Source: Novosphingobium sp. CECT 9465 (GTDB taxonomy: Bacteria; Pseudomonadota; Alphaproteobacteria; Sphingomonadales; Sphingomonadaceae). Taken from it: DNA of 64,000 bases. Made by a program: the position numbers and the translations under genes. Shown piece after piece: positions 17,395 to 26,299 of this stretch. The stretch covers positions 310,001 through 374,000 of the forward strand of contig NZ_CAKLBX010000001.1 of assembly GCF_920987055.1 (NCBI RefSeq). Reading direction: 5' to 3'. The notes under the pieces were generated by a model. It saw nothing but the letters and a program-made list of their open reading frames with translations. It was not told the DNA's origin and did no database searches. Within the stretch, counting starts at the first letter, position 1, and every line of letters begins with the position of its first letter.

Positions 17395-17786
17395 CCGGGG
17401 CCGCAATCGATCGGGTCGCGGCGGTGGCAGAAAGCTGGGAAGCTGCCTGCCGCTCACGCGATAACCAGCGGATCGTCGCTCATCTGAGCGACGATGCCGT
17501 GGTCTGGTACAACTTCCAGCCCGGCACCGAACATTCAAAGGCGGCCTATCTCGGTATCCTGGAATCGAGCGCCAGGACTTTTTCGAATCAGCGTTACGAT
17601 GACATGCGGGTGCACCTGCATCCGGGCGGCTTTGTCGAACAGGCCACTTTGGCGGGCGATACGGCAAAGGGCGTGATCGAAGTGCCATTCCTGCTGATCG
17701 CCACCGTCGAAGGCGACAAGATCACCCGGATCGCCGAATATTTCGACACCACCATCATGCACAAGGCCGGGCTGGCGACCAGCTAG
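17391..17786 (+). CDS. NTF2/SnoaL-like protein
   Basis: 131 residues with the SnoaL layout: VAESWEAACRSRDNQRIVAHLSDDAVVWYNFQPG, then YDDMRVHLHPGGFVEQATL and VEVPFLL-type strands ending ITRIAEYFDTT. Translationally coupled to the SDR before it through a 4-base ATGA overlap, so an SDR plus NTF2 pair probably forms a reduce/isomerise or oxidise/dehydrate step. Convergent, 7 bp apart, with the next SDR. Confidence 0.8.
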   Translation: MTGAAIDRVAAVAESWEAACRSRDNQRIVAHLSDDAVVWYNFQPGTEHSKAAYLGILESSARTFSNQRYDDMRVHLHPGGFVEQATLAGDTAKGVIEVPFLLIATVEGDKITRIAEYFDTTIMHKAGLATS

Positions 17787-17793
17787 GCCCGGC

Positions 17794-18597
17794 TTACAGG
17801 ATCGAGTTGGTCTGGCCGCCATCGCACAGGATGGTTTCACCTGTTGTGAACCCGGCCTGTTGCGAACACAGGAACAGGCATAATGCGGCCATTTCCTGCG
17901 GTTTTCCGGCACGGCCCGTGGGAATATGCTGCACCATGTTGCCCCGGAAGTCGTCAAAGCTCATTCCGGCGGCTGCTGCCTGCTCGTGCGTCCATGCCCG
18001 ATTGGCTTCTGTGTCGATGTAGCCTGTGCCGATGGTGTTGATGGTGATGCCCTGCGCTGCCACTTCACCCGCAACCGTCTTGGCCAGCGCACTTGCCGCC
18101 ACGCGGGTGCTGTTGGCAAGTACATAGCCAAAGTTCAGGCCGCTGCGCACCAGTTGCTTGGCAGTGCCCGATCCGATGGTCACGATACGGCCCCAGCGTT
18201 GCTGCTGCATGTGCGGCAGCACCACCCGCAGCATGCGCGCATAGCACAAGACGACGCTGTGATAGGCCTGCGCCAGCATGTCCTCGTCCACATCGGCAAA
18301 GGTGCCGGGCGGTGGCGGATCGAGATTGTAGATCGCAATGTCAGGCGCAGCGAGATTTGCCACCGCGAAATCATGAATGCGCTGATAGCTGGCAAGATCG
18401 AGCAGGTCCGCGCTGATGCCAACCGCTTTCACGCCCTTGGCCTGCACCGCGGCGACCGTTTCATCGATGGCCTGCTGCCCACGCGCGACAACGATGACAT
18501 TGGCCCCGGCATCGGCAAGATCGAGTGCAATCTGCCGCCCGATCCCTTTGCTGCCACCCAGCACAAGCGCCGTGCGCCCTGCAATGCCCAGATCCAT
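17794..18597 (-). CDS. SDR-like protein lacking the catalytic lysine
   Basis: 267 residues; the glycine motif GGSKGIG is present at 14-20 and Arg39 suggests NADP. The active site is abnormal: the Tyr158 position reads YVLAN, with Asn162 where YxxxK has Lys, and NNAG is replaced by NLDPPPP. Similar FabG-like SDRs without YxxxK are known, and some may be non-catalytic or use a different mechanism. ATG 18597 follows GGGAGAAC. It lies downstream of the P450 on the same strand but has its own candidate operator 59-74 bp upstream. Confidence 0.82.
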   Translation of the reverse strand: MDLGIAGRTALVLGGSKGIGRQIALDLADAGANVIVVARGQQAIDETVAAVQAKGVKAVGISADLLDLASYQRIHDFAVANLAAPDIAIYNLDPPPPGTFADVDEDMLAQAYHSVVLCYARMLRVVLPHMQQQRWGRIVTIGSGTAKQLVRSGLNFGYVLANSTRVAASALAKTVAGEVAAQGITINTIGTGYIDTEANRAWTHEQAAAAGMSFDDFRGNMVQHIPTGRAGKPQEMAALCLFLCSQQAGFTTGETILCDGGQTNSIL

Positions 18598-18655
18598 TAC
18601 CCGTTCTCCCTATCCGTTGTTGGGACAAGGAAAGGACGGGCGCGCAGCGATGCAA

Positions 18656-18671
18656 TCTGCCGCCCGGTAGG
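18656..18671. promoter_or_regulatory. Candidate operator, CCTRYC-N4-GRYAGG family (site 7)
   Basis: Reads TCTGCC-GCCC-GGTAGG, one mismatch from the dyad, 59-74 bp upstream of the SDR-like gene at 18597. It overlaps a larger perfect inverted repeat, GCCGCCCGGTA at 18659-18669 with its complement at 18682-18692, which may act as a weak terminator for the P450. Confidence 0.5.
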
Positions 18672-18702
18672 TCTTTGTCCATACCGGGCGGCGATAGCGG
18701 GT

Positions 18703-19911
18703 TCAGCCCCAGCGCAAGGGCAGTTCGGTCACCTGAATGACGTTGCCGGGGAACCATGGCACGCGGAAGCCTTCCTGCACCCGAAACTGCGGAATGACCT
18801 TCACGAACTCCTCGATCGCGGTCTGAAGTTCGCGGCGGGCCAGATGCTGGCCAAGGCAGCGATGAAGGCTGTGGCCCAGGGTGACGTGCATCGGCTTGCG
18901 ATCGAGGCGCACGTCCTGTGGATTATCATAGGCTTCAGGATCACGCCCGGCGAGCGGGGTGGACATCGAAACGACATCGCCCGGCAAAAGGGTGTGTCCA
19001 TGAAGCTGGTGCTCTTTCGAAACGATCCGCTGAGTCGAAACCGCAGCATAGGCGCGCAGCAATTCCTCTACGGCCACGACATTCTGCGAAGGGCTGTTCT
19101 CGCGCATGGTCTGCTGATCGTGCGGGTTCTCGGCAAGATGGCGGAACTGCAAGCTGAGATTGGCGGTTACGGTATCAAGCCCGCCGAGGTAGAGATTGAA
19201 GGCGTGGCCGAACACTTCCATGTCGTTCCACTTGCGGCCATCGACTTCGAGCAGCATCGTTTTGCTGATAAGGTCATCGCCGGGGTTCTTGCGGCGTTGC
19301 GCGATGGTTTCCATCAGCAGTTCCTTGACGGCGCGCACACTGGCCACGCGCACATCATGATCGGTTCCGCGCAACAACTGGTTTTCCCATTCCAGGAACT
19401 GTTCCAGTCGTTCCACCGGCAGATCGATCATTTCAAGGAAGATCGTGATCGGGAACAGGACGGCGAAATCCTGCACGAATTCGCATTCGCCCTTGTCCTT
19501 GAACTTCGCGATCAATTCCTGCGCACGACCGCGCACCTTTCCGTCCAGCTTCATCATCTGGCTGGGCGAATAGATGGGATTGAGCGCCGAACGGTACGCG
19601 GTGTGGACCGGGGGGTCGAGTTCGGTGGGGATGATGTCCCAGTCTTCGCCGATCATTTTGGCAAAGCCGGTGTTGCCGCTCTTGTGATAGTTTTCGGTAT
19701 CGGCATAGATCTTGCGCAGATCTTCGGCCCGGCGAACCACCCAGCCCGGCTGATTGAACGAGACGTTGTCGGCATAGAACACGGCAGGTCCGGCATGAAT
19801 TTCCGGAACGATCGTTTCGTGCGGGTTTTCGTAAATGACCGCGCGGTCGAAAAGCGCGCAATGGCGCATTTCGCGGGCGGGTGCCTGCGGACTGGTCGCA
19901 GTATCATTCAT
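18703..19911 (-). CDS. Cytochrome P450, CYP101 (P450cam)-like
   Basis: 402 residues. The I-helix carries YLGGLDTVTANLS (GGLDT at 243-247, the acid/alcohol pair of P450cam), the K-helix EELLR is at 282-286, and the haem loop LGHSLHRCLGQHLARREL has Cys352. The I-helix, haem loop and the IIPTELDPPVHTAYR region resemble P450cam and other CYP101 enzymes of sphingomonads, which hydroxylate terpenoids and related ring compounds. It is soluble and needs a [2Fe-2S] ferredoxin and reductase; the ferredoxin at 35872 is a candidate, and no reductase is in the window. Divergent from the permease at 20183. Confidence 0.93.
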   Translation of the reverse strand: MNDTATSPQAPAREMRHCALFDRAVIYENPHETIVPEIHAGPAVFYADNVSFNQPGWVVRRAEDLRKIYADTENYHKSGNTGFAKMIGEDWDIIPTELDPPVHTAYRSALNPIYSPSQMMKLDGKVRGRAQELIAKFKDKGECEFVQDFAVLFPITIFLEMIDLPVERLEQFLEWENQLLRGTDHDVRVASVRAVKELLMETIAQRRKNPGDDLISKTMLLEVDGRKWNDMEVFGHAFNLYLGGLDTVTANLSLQFRHLAENPHDQQTMRENSPSQNVVAVEELLRAYAAVSTQRIVSKEHQLHGHTLLPGDVVSMSTPLAGRDPEAYDNPQDVRLDRKPMHVTLGHSLHRCLGQHLARRELQTAIEEFVKVIPQFRVQEGFRVPWFPGNVIQVTELPLRWG

Positions 19912-20068
19912 GTCAAACTAGCCTTCCATTCATTACACGGCCAATGCCGCACCGCTGGTGCCGATCGGCGAACTATCCTGATCGCATACTCGCAACATCA
20001 GGAATGCGCGACGCAAATCCCGGCAAGCACGATGATGCAGCGGATGGCAGGCGCAAGGAAGCGGAGCG

Positions 20069-20084
20069 CCTATCCAAAGGCGGG
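20069..20084. promoter_or_regulatory. Candidate operator, CCTRYC-N4-GRYAGG family (site 8)
   Basis: Reads CCTATC-CAAA-GGCGGG: left half exact, right half one mismatch. It lies 99-114 bp upstream of the permease at 20183. A second half-site (ACTATC, 19972-19977) is on the P450 side of the same 271-bp divergent gap, which otherwise holds no gene. Confidence 0.5.
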
Positions 20085-20182
20085 TTCGTCCCGCAAGCTT
20101 TGCCTCGACCTGTTGGGCCAGAATGCTGAACCGCCTCCGCGCGGACCAAATGGCTTAAATTTCAATTCGGAAAGGGGAGGGC

Positions 20183-21517
20183 ATGGTCGGTTCCGCACAA
20201 GCGGAGAAAGCGTCGAGCTATCGTTGGGTCGTCCTGCTGGTCCTGACGCTCGCGCACAGCTGCCATATCATGGACCGCATGGTGGTGAGCATCGTGATGG
20301 AACCTGTGCGTCACGAATTCAACCTGAACGATACACAACTGGGGCTGATTTCGAGTCTGGGCTATGGCTTGTTCTATGGCGCGGCCGTGCTCCCCATGGG
20401 CATGTTGATCGACAGGACCGTCCGCAAGAATGCGCTGGCCGTGATCCTGGCCTTGTGGAGCGCGGCAACGGCGGTCTGCGGGCTGGCGACCAGCTGGATC
20501 GCACTGCTGGTTTCGCGCTGCGTCGTCGGCCTGGCCGAATCGGGCGGATCGCCTGCCGGCCTGTCGCTGCTTTCGGACTATTTCCCGGCGCGCGAACGCT
20601 CGACCGCGGTGGGCTTGTGGTATCTTTCCTCGGCCATCGGGTCGATCGTGACATTCATCGTCGGCGGGATGATTGCAGCGGCCTATGGCTGGCGCATGGC
20701 GTTCTTCCTTGCGGGGGTGCCCGGAATGATCATGGCGGTGGTCGTGTTCTTCGTGGTGCGCGAACCGAAACGCGGGGCAAGCGACGAAGTGCCGGGTGTC
20801 GTCCAGTCGGCTCCTCCGGCCGAAAAGCTGTCGTTCTTCCAATCGCTTGCTGAAATCGGCGCCCGCCCGGCCGCTGTGCATATCCTGCTCGGTGTGCTGC
20901 TGACGGCGGCGGCGATCTCGTCCTATTCGACCTGGTCGATCTCGTTCCTGGTGCGCCAGCACGGCCTCAAGCTTTCGGAAGCCGGGCTTACCGTCGGCCT
21001 TACAACCGGCCTGCTGGGCGCACTTGGCGGCGCCACTTTCGGCTGGCTTGCCGACCGTAGCAGCCGTCGCGATGCACGGGCAAATCCATGGCGGTCGGGC
21101 ATGATCGCTGCAAGCACGTCACTCATTGCGACATTCCTTGGCATTGCCTCGTTGTTGACCGAAAGCACGGTCCCCGCGCTGGTTCTGGTGGCCTGCTATG
21201 CCTTCTTCTTCAACAGCTATAACGGTCCTGCCAACGGACTGCTGCTGATCGTTGTGCCGTCGCAGGTGCGTGGCTTTACCATCGCACTGCTCCAACTCGG
21301 TGCGACGTTGCTGGGCTTTGGCGTGGCACCGTTTGTCGTCGGGCGGCTTAGCGACATGATCGGCGGTTCAAATTCGCTGGGCTGGGCGCTTTCGATCATG
21401 CTGTTGTGCCATCCGGTGGCGGCAATGCACTTCGCACTGGCGGCGCGGCATGTGAAGCGCAAGGGCACCGGCCGTAGCGACGGCCCGGACGACGCGTTGC
21501 ACCCGGCCACTGCATGA
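20183..21517 (+). CDS. MFS transporter, spinster-like
   Basis: 444 residues with about 12 membrane segments. The first helix YRWVVLLVLTLAHSCHIMDRMVVSIVMEPVRHEFNL is followed by DTQLGLISSLGYGLFYG, the pattern of the spinster-like / Spns MFS branch common in sphingomonad catabolic clusters, and a central hydrophilic loop lies near residue 200. It probably brings the hydrophobic pathway substrate across the inner membrane. GGGGAGGGC precedes the ATG. The following HIBDH-type gene is 107 bp downstream on the same strand. A homologue lies at 23010. Confidence 0.87.
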   Translation: MVGSAQAEKASSYRWVVLLVLTLAHSCHIMDRMVVSIVMEPVRHEFNLNDTQLGLISSLGYGLFYGAAVLPMGMLIDRTVRKNALAVILALWSAATAVCGLATSWIALLVSRCVVGLAESGGSPAGLSLLSDYFPARERSTAVGLWYLSSAIGSIVTFIVGGMIAAAYGWRMAFFLAGVPGMIMAVVVFFVVREPKRGASDEVPGVVQSAPPAEKLSFFQSLAEIGARPAAVHILLGVLLTAAAISSYSTWSISFLVRQHGLKLSEAGLTVGLTTGLLGALGGATFGWLADRSSRRDARANPWRSGMIAASTSLIATFLGIASLLTESTVPALVLVACYAFFFNSYNGPANGLLLIVVPSQVRGFTIALLQLGATLLGFGVAPFVVGRLSDMIGGSNSLGWALSIMLLCHPVAAMHFALAARHVKRKGTGRSDGPDDALHPATA

Positions 21518-21624
21518 CGGCGCGACGAAGCTAGTTTTGGCACTCGTGCGAAGACTTGTTGCCGTGACGGTGAACGTGCAGATGGCCTAGAAGGCCGCAA
21601 ATCCCGGTTCAGGAGAGTTCTCAA

Positions 21625-22464
21625 ATGGTGCAGGCGATCGGTTCAGTAGGTTTCATCGGTCTTGGCAGCATGGGCGGATGCCAGGCGCGCGAGCTGGCCA
21701 AGCTGTCGCTGCCGCTGACGGTGTTCGACAAGTTCCCCGCATCGATGGAGCCGTTCCGCGGCAAGGCGACGCTGGCCGGTAGCATCGCCGAACTGGGCGG
21801 TTGCGATGTCGTGGGCATTTGCGTTCAGGACGACAAGCAGGTCACCGAATGTTTTGACGAACTTATCCCGGTCATGAAGCCCGGCTCGGTCATTCTGGTC
21901 CACAGCACCATTCGCCCGGCAACCGCCAAGGCGCTGGCGGAACGCGCGGCGGCTGTCGGCGTTGAACTGATGGACGCTGCCGTCACGCGCACTGAAATGA
22001 CCAATGACGGTCCGTTCGTGTTCTGCATGCTCGGCGGTGACGAGGCGACGATGGCGCGCGTACAGCCCGTGCTCGATGCCTATTCCACCAACACCATGCT
22101 GGTCGGGCCACTCGGTTCGGCGATGGGTCTCAAGATCTGTAACAACCTTGTTTCATGGTGCCAGATCGAACTGGGGCTGGAAGCGATGGACCTTGCCGAA
22201 GCCGCCGGTGTGCCGATCGACAAATTGATCACCGTGATGCAGCGCAATGGCGTGATGACCCCGCCCATGAATGGCTTCATCGCATTTCGCAACAATCCCG
22301 GCGATCAGACCCGCCGCGATCTGATGGCGGTGCAGGCCGGCATCGGTGAAAAGGATCTGACGCTTGCCCATGAACTGGGCGAAGCGGTCGGCAAGCCTTC
22401 GGCGATGGGCGCCAATGTGAAGAATTACGTGAAACAGGCAATCCTTGACGTGTGCCGTCGCTAA
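21625..22464 (+). CDS. NAD(P)-dependent beta-hydroxyacid dehydrogenase (HIBDH family)
   Basis: 279 residues. Rossmann motif GFIGLGSMGG at 9-18, and the catalytic Lys170 in MGLKICNN followed by the all-helical C-domain with the typical MxxxxKDL-like region (IGEKDLTLAHELGEAVG). Relatives oxidise 3-hydroxyisobutyrate or reduce tartronate semialdehyde. The substrate-anchoring loop, usually DAPVSGG, reads DAAVTRTEM here, so the substrate is likely not a simple C4 acid. AGGAGAG precedes the ATG. Co-directional with the permease before it and MaoC after it. Confidence 0.88.
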   Translation: MVQAIGSVGFIGLGSMGGCQARELAKLSLPLTVFDKFPASMEPFRGKATLAGSIAELGGCDVVGICVQDDKQVTECFDELIPVMKPGSVILVHSTIRPATAKALAERAAAVGVELMDAAVTRTEMTNDGPFVFCMLGGDEATMARVQPVLDAYSTNTMLVGPLGSAMGLKICNNLVSWCQIELGLEAMDLAEAAGVPIDKLITVMQRNGVMTPPMNGFIAFRNNPGDQTRRDLMAVQAGIGEKDLTLAHELGEAVGKPSAMGANVKNYVKQAILDVCRR

Positions 22465-22551
22465 ATCAGCCGTGTGACTGTGATCTGATGCCGTCCTTCA
22501 AGCGGGTTGGTGCTGCTTGACGGACGGCGTTCTCGTCTCCAGTCAGGCATC

Positions 22552-23013
22552 ATGACAGACCGCCAGCCTCGCCGCCGTTTCGACGAACTGGTCGTGGGAG
22601 AGCGACGCCAATCCCCTCCGATCGTGCTGGATGAGCAGGCAATCATCGCTTTTGCGCGACAGTTCGATCCGCAGTGGTTCCACGTCGATCGCGATGCAGC
22701 GATGCAATCGGCCTTTGGCGGCCTGATCGCAAGCGGAGCGCACCTTATCGCGATATGGCGGCGCATGGATCACGATCTGAACGGCGATATCGATTACTAT
22801 TGTGGCGTGGCAATAGAGGATTTGCGCTTTCGAATGGCCGTTCGTCCAGGCGACAGCCTGACTTTGGAATCCGAAATCGTGGCATGCCGTCCTTCGTCGT
22901 CTGATCCAGGGCGGGGGCTGGTCACCCAGGCCTATCGCATGGTCAGTGGCAAAGGCGATGTCGTGCTGGAATTACGCGCGATCAATCTTGTCTATCGTGG
23001 AGCAGGGGCATGA
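22552..23013 (+). CDS. MaoC-like dehydratase (hot-dog fold)
   Basis: 153 residues. The hydratase-2 motif is seen as FARQFDPQWFHVDRDAAMQSAFGGLIASGAH, with the catalytic Asp and His of the FDxxxxHxD pattern, followed by strands with RPGDSLTLESEI. Such enzymes hydrate trans-2-enoyl-CoA or dehydrate 3-hydroxyacyl-CoA. Its stop overlaps the start of the following permease (ATGA), so it is in the same operon. The likely role is a beta-oxidation-type step on the CoA ester of the degraded compound. Confidence 0.88.
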   Translation: MTDRQPRRRFDELVVGERRQSPPIVLDEQAIIAFARQFDPQWFHVDRDAAMQSAFGGLIASGAHLIAIWRRMDHDLNGDIDYYCGVAIEDLRFRMAVRPGDSLTLESEIVACRPSSSDPGRGLVTQAYRMVSGKGDVVLELRAINLVYRGAGA

Positions 23014-24341
23014 ACGAAGCAACGCCGGGCGGACAGGCCACCGCCGGCAGCGAGCGCTGGTTTCTCCTGCTGCTTGGGCTGATCTACATGATGAACTTCG
23101 TGGACCGAACGATCATTTCGGTGGCTGGCGAAGCGATCCGGCGTGAGTTGAATCTGTCGGATCTGCAGCTGGGTTTGCTGGGCGGCCTTGCTTTCTCGCT
23201 GTTCTATGCGGCGCTTGGCATTCCGCTGGCACGTCTGGCAGAGCGCCGCAGCCGTGTCGGGATCATCGCTACGGTGACCGCAATCTGGTCAGTCATGACG
23301 GCATTGACGGGTGCAGCCGGCAATTTCGTGCAAATCCTGCTGTGTCGCATGGGTGTTGGCGTGGGCGAGGCCGGATTCACGCCCGCCCTGGTTTCGATGA
23401 TATCGGACCGTTTTCCCGAAGAACGTCGCGCCAGCGCCTTTTCCACCATCGCTATCTGGGTTTCGATTGGCGGCGCGGTTTCTGCGACGGTCGGTGGCTG
23501 GGTGGTGCAGAATTACGGCTGGCGCGCGGCATTCGTGGTGCTGGGCCTGCCCGGCATCATCCTTGCCGTTCTGCTGAAGCTGACAATCCCGGAGCCGCCG
23601 CGCCGCAACGCAGGCGATGTGACGCCGTCGTTCGGTGCAGTGCTGCGGCGTGTCGGACGATCCCCTGCGTTTCTCTATCTTACCGCCGCCAGCGGGTTGG
23701 TCGGCATGGTCAGCTTCGGGCTGAACCTGTTCATGATCCCGCTGCTGGTGCGCCGATACGGTCTCGATATCGCACAGGCAGGCATGATCTTTGCCATCTC
23801 GCTCAGCCTTGCGATGGTCATCGGCAATTATTCCGGGGGCCGCGCGGCCGATTGGCTGGGCAAGCGCGACATCGGCTGGTTCGGCAAAGCGCCAGCCCTG
23901 CTGCTGATGATCTCGCTGCCGCTTTATCTGACGGCCATCCTGCAATCGGACTGGCGCTGGTTCATGGTGCTGATGTTCTTCGCTGCCGGATCGCTCAACG
24001 CATTCCTGCCTGCGATCATGACCGTGACGCAGCGGTTGGTGGAGCCGCGGATGCGGGCGTCTGCCGCGGCACTGCATGCCTTCGGGCAAACGGTGGCGGG
24101 GCTGGGGATAGGATCCGTCCTGCTGGGCTGGCTGAGCGACCGTCTGGCCGCCCAAGCCTATGCCGGCGATTATCAGGCGGATTGCGCTCATAAAGCCGTG
24201 ACGCAGGCGTGCAGCGTCGGCGCGGCACAAGGATTGCAGCATGCGATGATGGCGGTTGGCGTGGTGCTGGTCGGTGCGATCATATTCTATCTTCGCGCTG
24301 CCAGGGCGCTGCGCCGCGAAATTCCGGCCAAGGCGGCATAG
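23010..24341 (+). CDS. MFS transporter, spinster-like
   Basis: 443 residues with about 12 membrane segments. The N-terminus WFLLLLGLIYMMNFVDRTIISVAGEAIRRELNLSDLQLGLLGG has the same layout as the permease at 20183, and SRVGIIATVTAIWSVMTALTG matches the family loop and helix 3. Overlaps the MaoC gene by four bases. Two related permeases in one operon suggest uptake and export of different intermediates, or of substrate and by-product; direction cannot be told from sequence. Confidence 0.88.
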   Translation: MNEATPGGQATAGSERWFLLLLGLIYMMNFVDRTIISVAGEAIRRELNLSDLQLGLLGGLAFSLFYAALGIPLARLAERRSRVGIIATVTAIWSVMTALTGAAGNFVQILLCRMGVGVGEAGFTPALVSMISDRFPEERRASAFSTIAIWVSIGGAVSATVGGWVVQNYGWRAAFVVLGLPGIILAVLLKLTIPEPPRRNAGDVTPSFGAVLRRVGRSPAFLYLTAASGLVGMVSFGLNLFMIPLLVRRYGLDIAQAGMIFAISLSLAMVIGNYSGGRAADWLGKRDIGWFGKAPALLLMISLPLYLTAILQSDWRWFMVLMFFAAGSLNAFLPAIMTVTQRLVEPRMRASAAALHAFGQTVAGLGIGSVLLGWLSDRLAAQAYAGDYQADCAHKAVTQACSVGAAQGLQHAMMAVGVVLVGAIIFYLRAARALRREIPAKAA

Positions 24342-24381
24342 CGATTGCCCGTTAGGGCAATTCTTTTTGGCCCCGTCGGCT

Positions 24382-24397
24382 CCTACCTTACGAAAGG
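24382..24397. promoter_or_regulatory. Candidate operator, CCTRYC-N4-GRYAGG family (site 9)
   Basis: Reads CCTACC-TTAC-GAAAGG: left half matches the consensus, right half one mismatch. It lies 72-87 bp upstream of the monooxygenase start at 24469 and indicates that this gene has its own promoter. Confidence 0.55.
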
Positions 24398-24468
24398 CAC
24401 GGCGTCCGCTCTGCGGGCTTACAGCCCCGCATGTAATAAGATGCGTGCGTGAGATAAAGGATGTGCAG

Positions 24469-25647
24469 ATGGCAAGCTCGATCGCCGAAGTGACCATGGA
24501 TCGCAACGATCCTCAAGCCATGCTGGATAGCGCGCGCGCGATGTTGCCGCAGGTCATCGCCACAAGGGACGAAGCAAACCGTCAGGCGGACGTACTGCCC
24601 GAAACCATCGCGGCAATGAAGGCTGCGGGTCTGTTGCGCGCCTTTCAGCCCAAGCGCTGGGGCGGTCTGGAACTCGATCCGCGCCACGTCTTTGCGCTGC
24701 AAAACGTATTTGCGGAACATTGCATGTCCACCGCCTGGGTGTTCGGTGTACTGTCCGTGCAGTCATTCATGCTTGGTCGGATGGATCCGCTGGCCCAGGC
24801 CGACGTCTGGGGCGACGATCCCGACGCGCTGGCTTCGTCATCCTTCGCCCCGGTCGGGAAGGTCACGCCGACTGACGGCGGCTATCGCATCAGCGGGCGC
24901 TTCACCTTTTCCAGCGGCAGCAGCCACGCCAAATGGGCGGTCGTGGGCGGCATGGTCCCGCCGGATGAAGCGCGCCCAGCGCCGCAGATGCGCCTGTTCC
25001 TTGTGCCGATGAGCGATTGCCGCATCGACCGCGTGTGGGATACATTCGGCCTGCGCGCCACGGGCAGCAACGATCTGGTAATCGACGATGCCTTCGTGCC
25101 CGCCTATCGTACCTATGTTCCCGACAGCGGGCTATTGCCGCTTCCGGCGGCATCGGGCCTGTCACCACTTTATCGCCTGCCGTGGCTCTATGTCTTTGCC
25201 TCGTCCATTTCCAGCCTTTCGATCGGAGCTGTGCGCGGCGCATTGGCCTCCTTCACGGCCTCCACGCGCGAAAGGCAAGGCGCTTTCGGTTCCGGCGCAT
25301 CACGCGACAATCCCCGTTTTCTATCGATGATCGGCCGCGCGCGCGTTGAACTCGATTCGATCGAGCGTCAGTTCCACGACAATTACGCGCGACTGAGCGA
25401 AATCGTTGCGCGTGATGAGACGCTGCCGATGGACGAGGCGCTGCTATACCGTGCGCAACTGACGGGCTTCATGCGCCGTCTTGCCCCGTTGGTGGACGAA
25501 ATGATGCTTCTGCTTGGTGGGCGCGGCATCCAGCGCGATGGGCCGCTGACGCAACTGTGGCTGGACATGTCCGCCGCACGGGCACACGCTGGCAACGATC
25601 CGTCTGCCGTGCATTCCCAGATCGCCGGGGAATTGCTGAACGCCTGA
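24469..25647 (+). CDS. HsaA-like flavin-dependent monooxygenase (acyl-CoA dehydrogenase fold)
   Basis: 392 residues. The fold is acyl-CoA-dehydrogenase-like, but the sequence pattern is that of two-component flavin hydroxylases (HsaA, DszC, HpaH types): QADVLPETIAAMKAAGLLRAFQPKRWGGLELDP at the start, GRFTFSSGSSHAKWAVVGG in the beta domain, TFGLRATGSNDLVIDDAFVP, and a C-terminal MMLLLGGRGIQRDGPLTQLWLDMSAARAHAGNDP. HsaA hydroxylates the phenolic ring of the seco-steroid before meta-cleavage. A separate flavin reductase is needed and none is adjacent. AAAGGA lies eight bases before the ATG. A strong terminator follows. Confidence 0.85.
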   Translation: MASSIAEVTMDRNDPQAMLDSARAMLPQVIATRDEANRQADVLPETIAAMKAAGLLRAFQPKRWGGLELDPRHVFALQNVFAEHCMSTAWVFGVLSVQSFMLGRMDPLAQADVWGDDPDALASSSFAPVGKVTPTDGGYRISGRFTFSSGSSHAKWAVVGGMVPPDEARPAPQMRLFLVPMSDCRIDRVWDTFGLRATGSNDLVIDDAFVPAYRTYVPDSGLLPLPAASGLSPLYRLPWLYVFASSISSLSIGAVRGALASFTASTRERQGAFGSGASRDNPRFLSMIGRARVELDSIERQFHDNYARLSEIVARDETLPMDEALLYRAQLTGFMRRLAPLVDEMMLLLGGRGIQRDGPLTQLWLDMSAARAHAGNDPSAVHSQIAGELLNA

Positions 25648-25682
25648 TTTGCCGCGAATGGCTTCGAATCTGGACCAAAAAT

Positions 25683-25715
25683 GAAAACGCCGCCGAGACT
25701 CTCGGCGGCGTTTTC
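25683..25715. terminator. Strong bidirectional rho-independent terminator
   Basis: A perfect 15-bp stem (25683-25697 with 25701-25715) with an ACT loop, AAAA on the left and TTTT on the right, between the convergent monooxygenase and small exported protein. Confidence 0.9.
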
Positions 25716-25767
25716 AGTGGGAAAGGTGGGGCTGGCGCCGCCTGTCAGCGCGCCAGCACACAACCGA

Positions 25768-26079
25768 TCAAAGGCGGCTGATTTCCTTGCGGCTCAGCGA
25801 GCTGACAAGGCCGCGTTCGCTGACCGTCAGGGTAGCGATCGGAATGTAGACCATCTGCATATCGCTCACCACCGCAACAGCCGAACCGCGTACGCGGTCA
25901 ACACGTCCGATGCGGCGACCGTCTGCCGACCAAACCATTTCGCCACCCTTGATTTGGGGCGCGGCGACAGCGGCAGCAGCGGGGGTGGCGGTGGGGGCAG
26001 CAGCGGGTTCTGCCATCTGCGCTGCGGCGGGAAGTGCGACAAGGCCAAGGGCCAGTGCGAACACGGAATGGATTTTCAT
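25768..26079 (-). CDS. Small exported protein, PRC-barrel-like
   Basis: 103 residues. The N-terminus MKIHSVFALALGLVALPAAAQ is a typical Sec signal peptide with cleavage expected after AAA. An Ala/Pro-rich linker follows, then about 55 residues (GGEMVWSADGRRIGRVDRVRGSAVAVVSDMQMVYIPIATLTVSERG) resembling a PRC-barrel strand pattern. Function unknown; it is not obviously part of the catabolic pathway. I chose the ATG at 26079 because the signal peptide starts there; an in-frame ATG at 26091 is possible. Confidence 0.72.
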   Translation of the reverse strand: MKIHSVFALALGLVALPAAAQMAEPAAAPTATPAAAAVAAPQIKGGEMVWSADGRRIGRVDRVRGSAVAVVSDMQMVYIPIATLTVSERGLVSSLSRKEISRL

Positions 26080-26299
26080 GTCTGTCACCAATGTTTCAAT
26101 ACGATGGGTGACGGGGTGGCCCGCCGTCGGTTCCGATTACCGCTGACCGGACCTATTGTCGATAGCGATTCGGAAAATAACTTGCAGACGGACAGGCCAG
26201 ATATATGGATCGCTTGCACATATGGTCGAGACGGTTCAGTCTGTCGCCAAGCGCTCAGAAAGGCGCATTTGCCGGGTGAAGGACGGAAAGGAGCCAAAA

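Noticed and set aside
17926..20853. Very long plus-strand open frame (about 975 codons) covering the P450 and its neighbours
   Set aside because: It runs antisense to the P450 and SDR-like genes, has no recognisable domain or ribosome site, and is explained by GC-rich codon bias of the real genes.
26153..26165. CTAT-N5-ATAG upstream of the TetR gene as another copy of the common dyad
   Set aside because: The half-sites are one base closer together than in the common dyad and the flanking C/G positions do not match; more likely a separate local operator.
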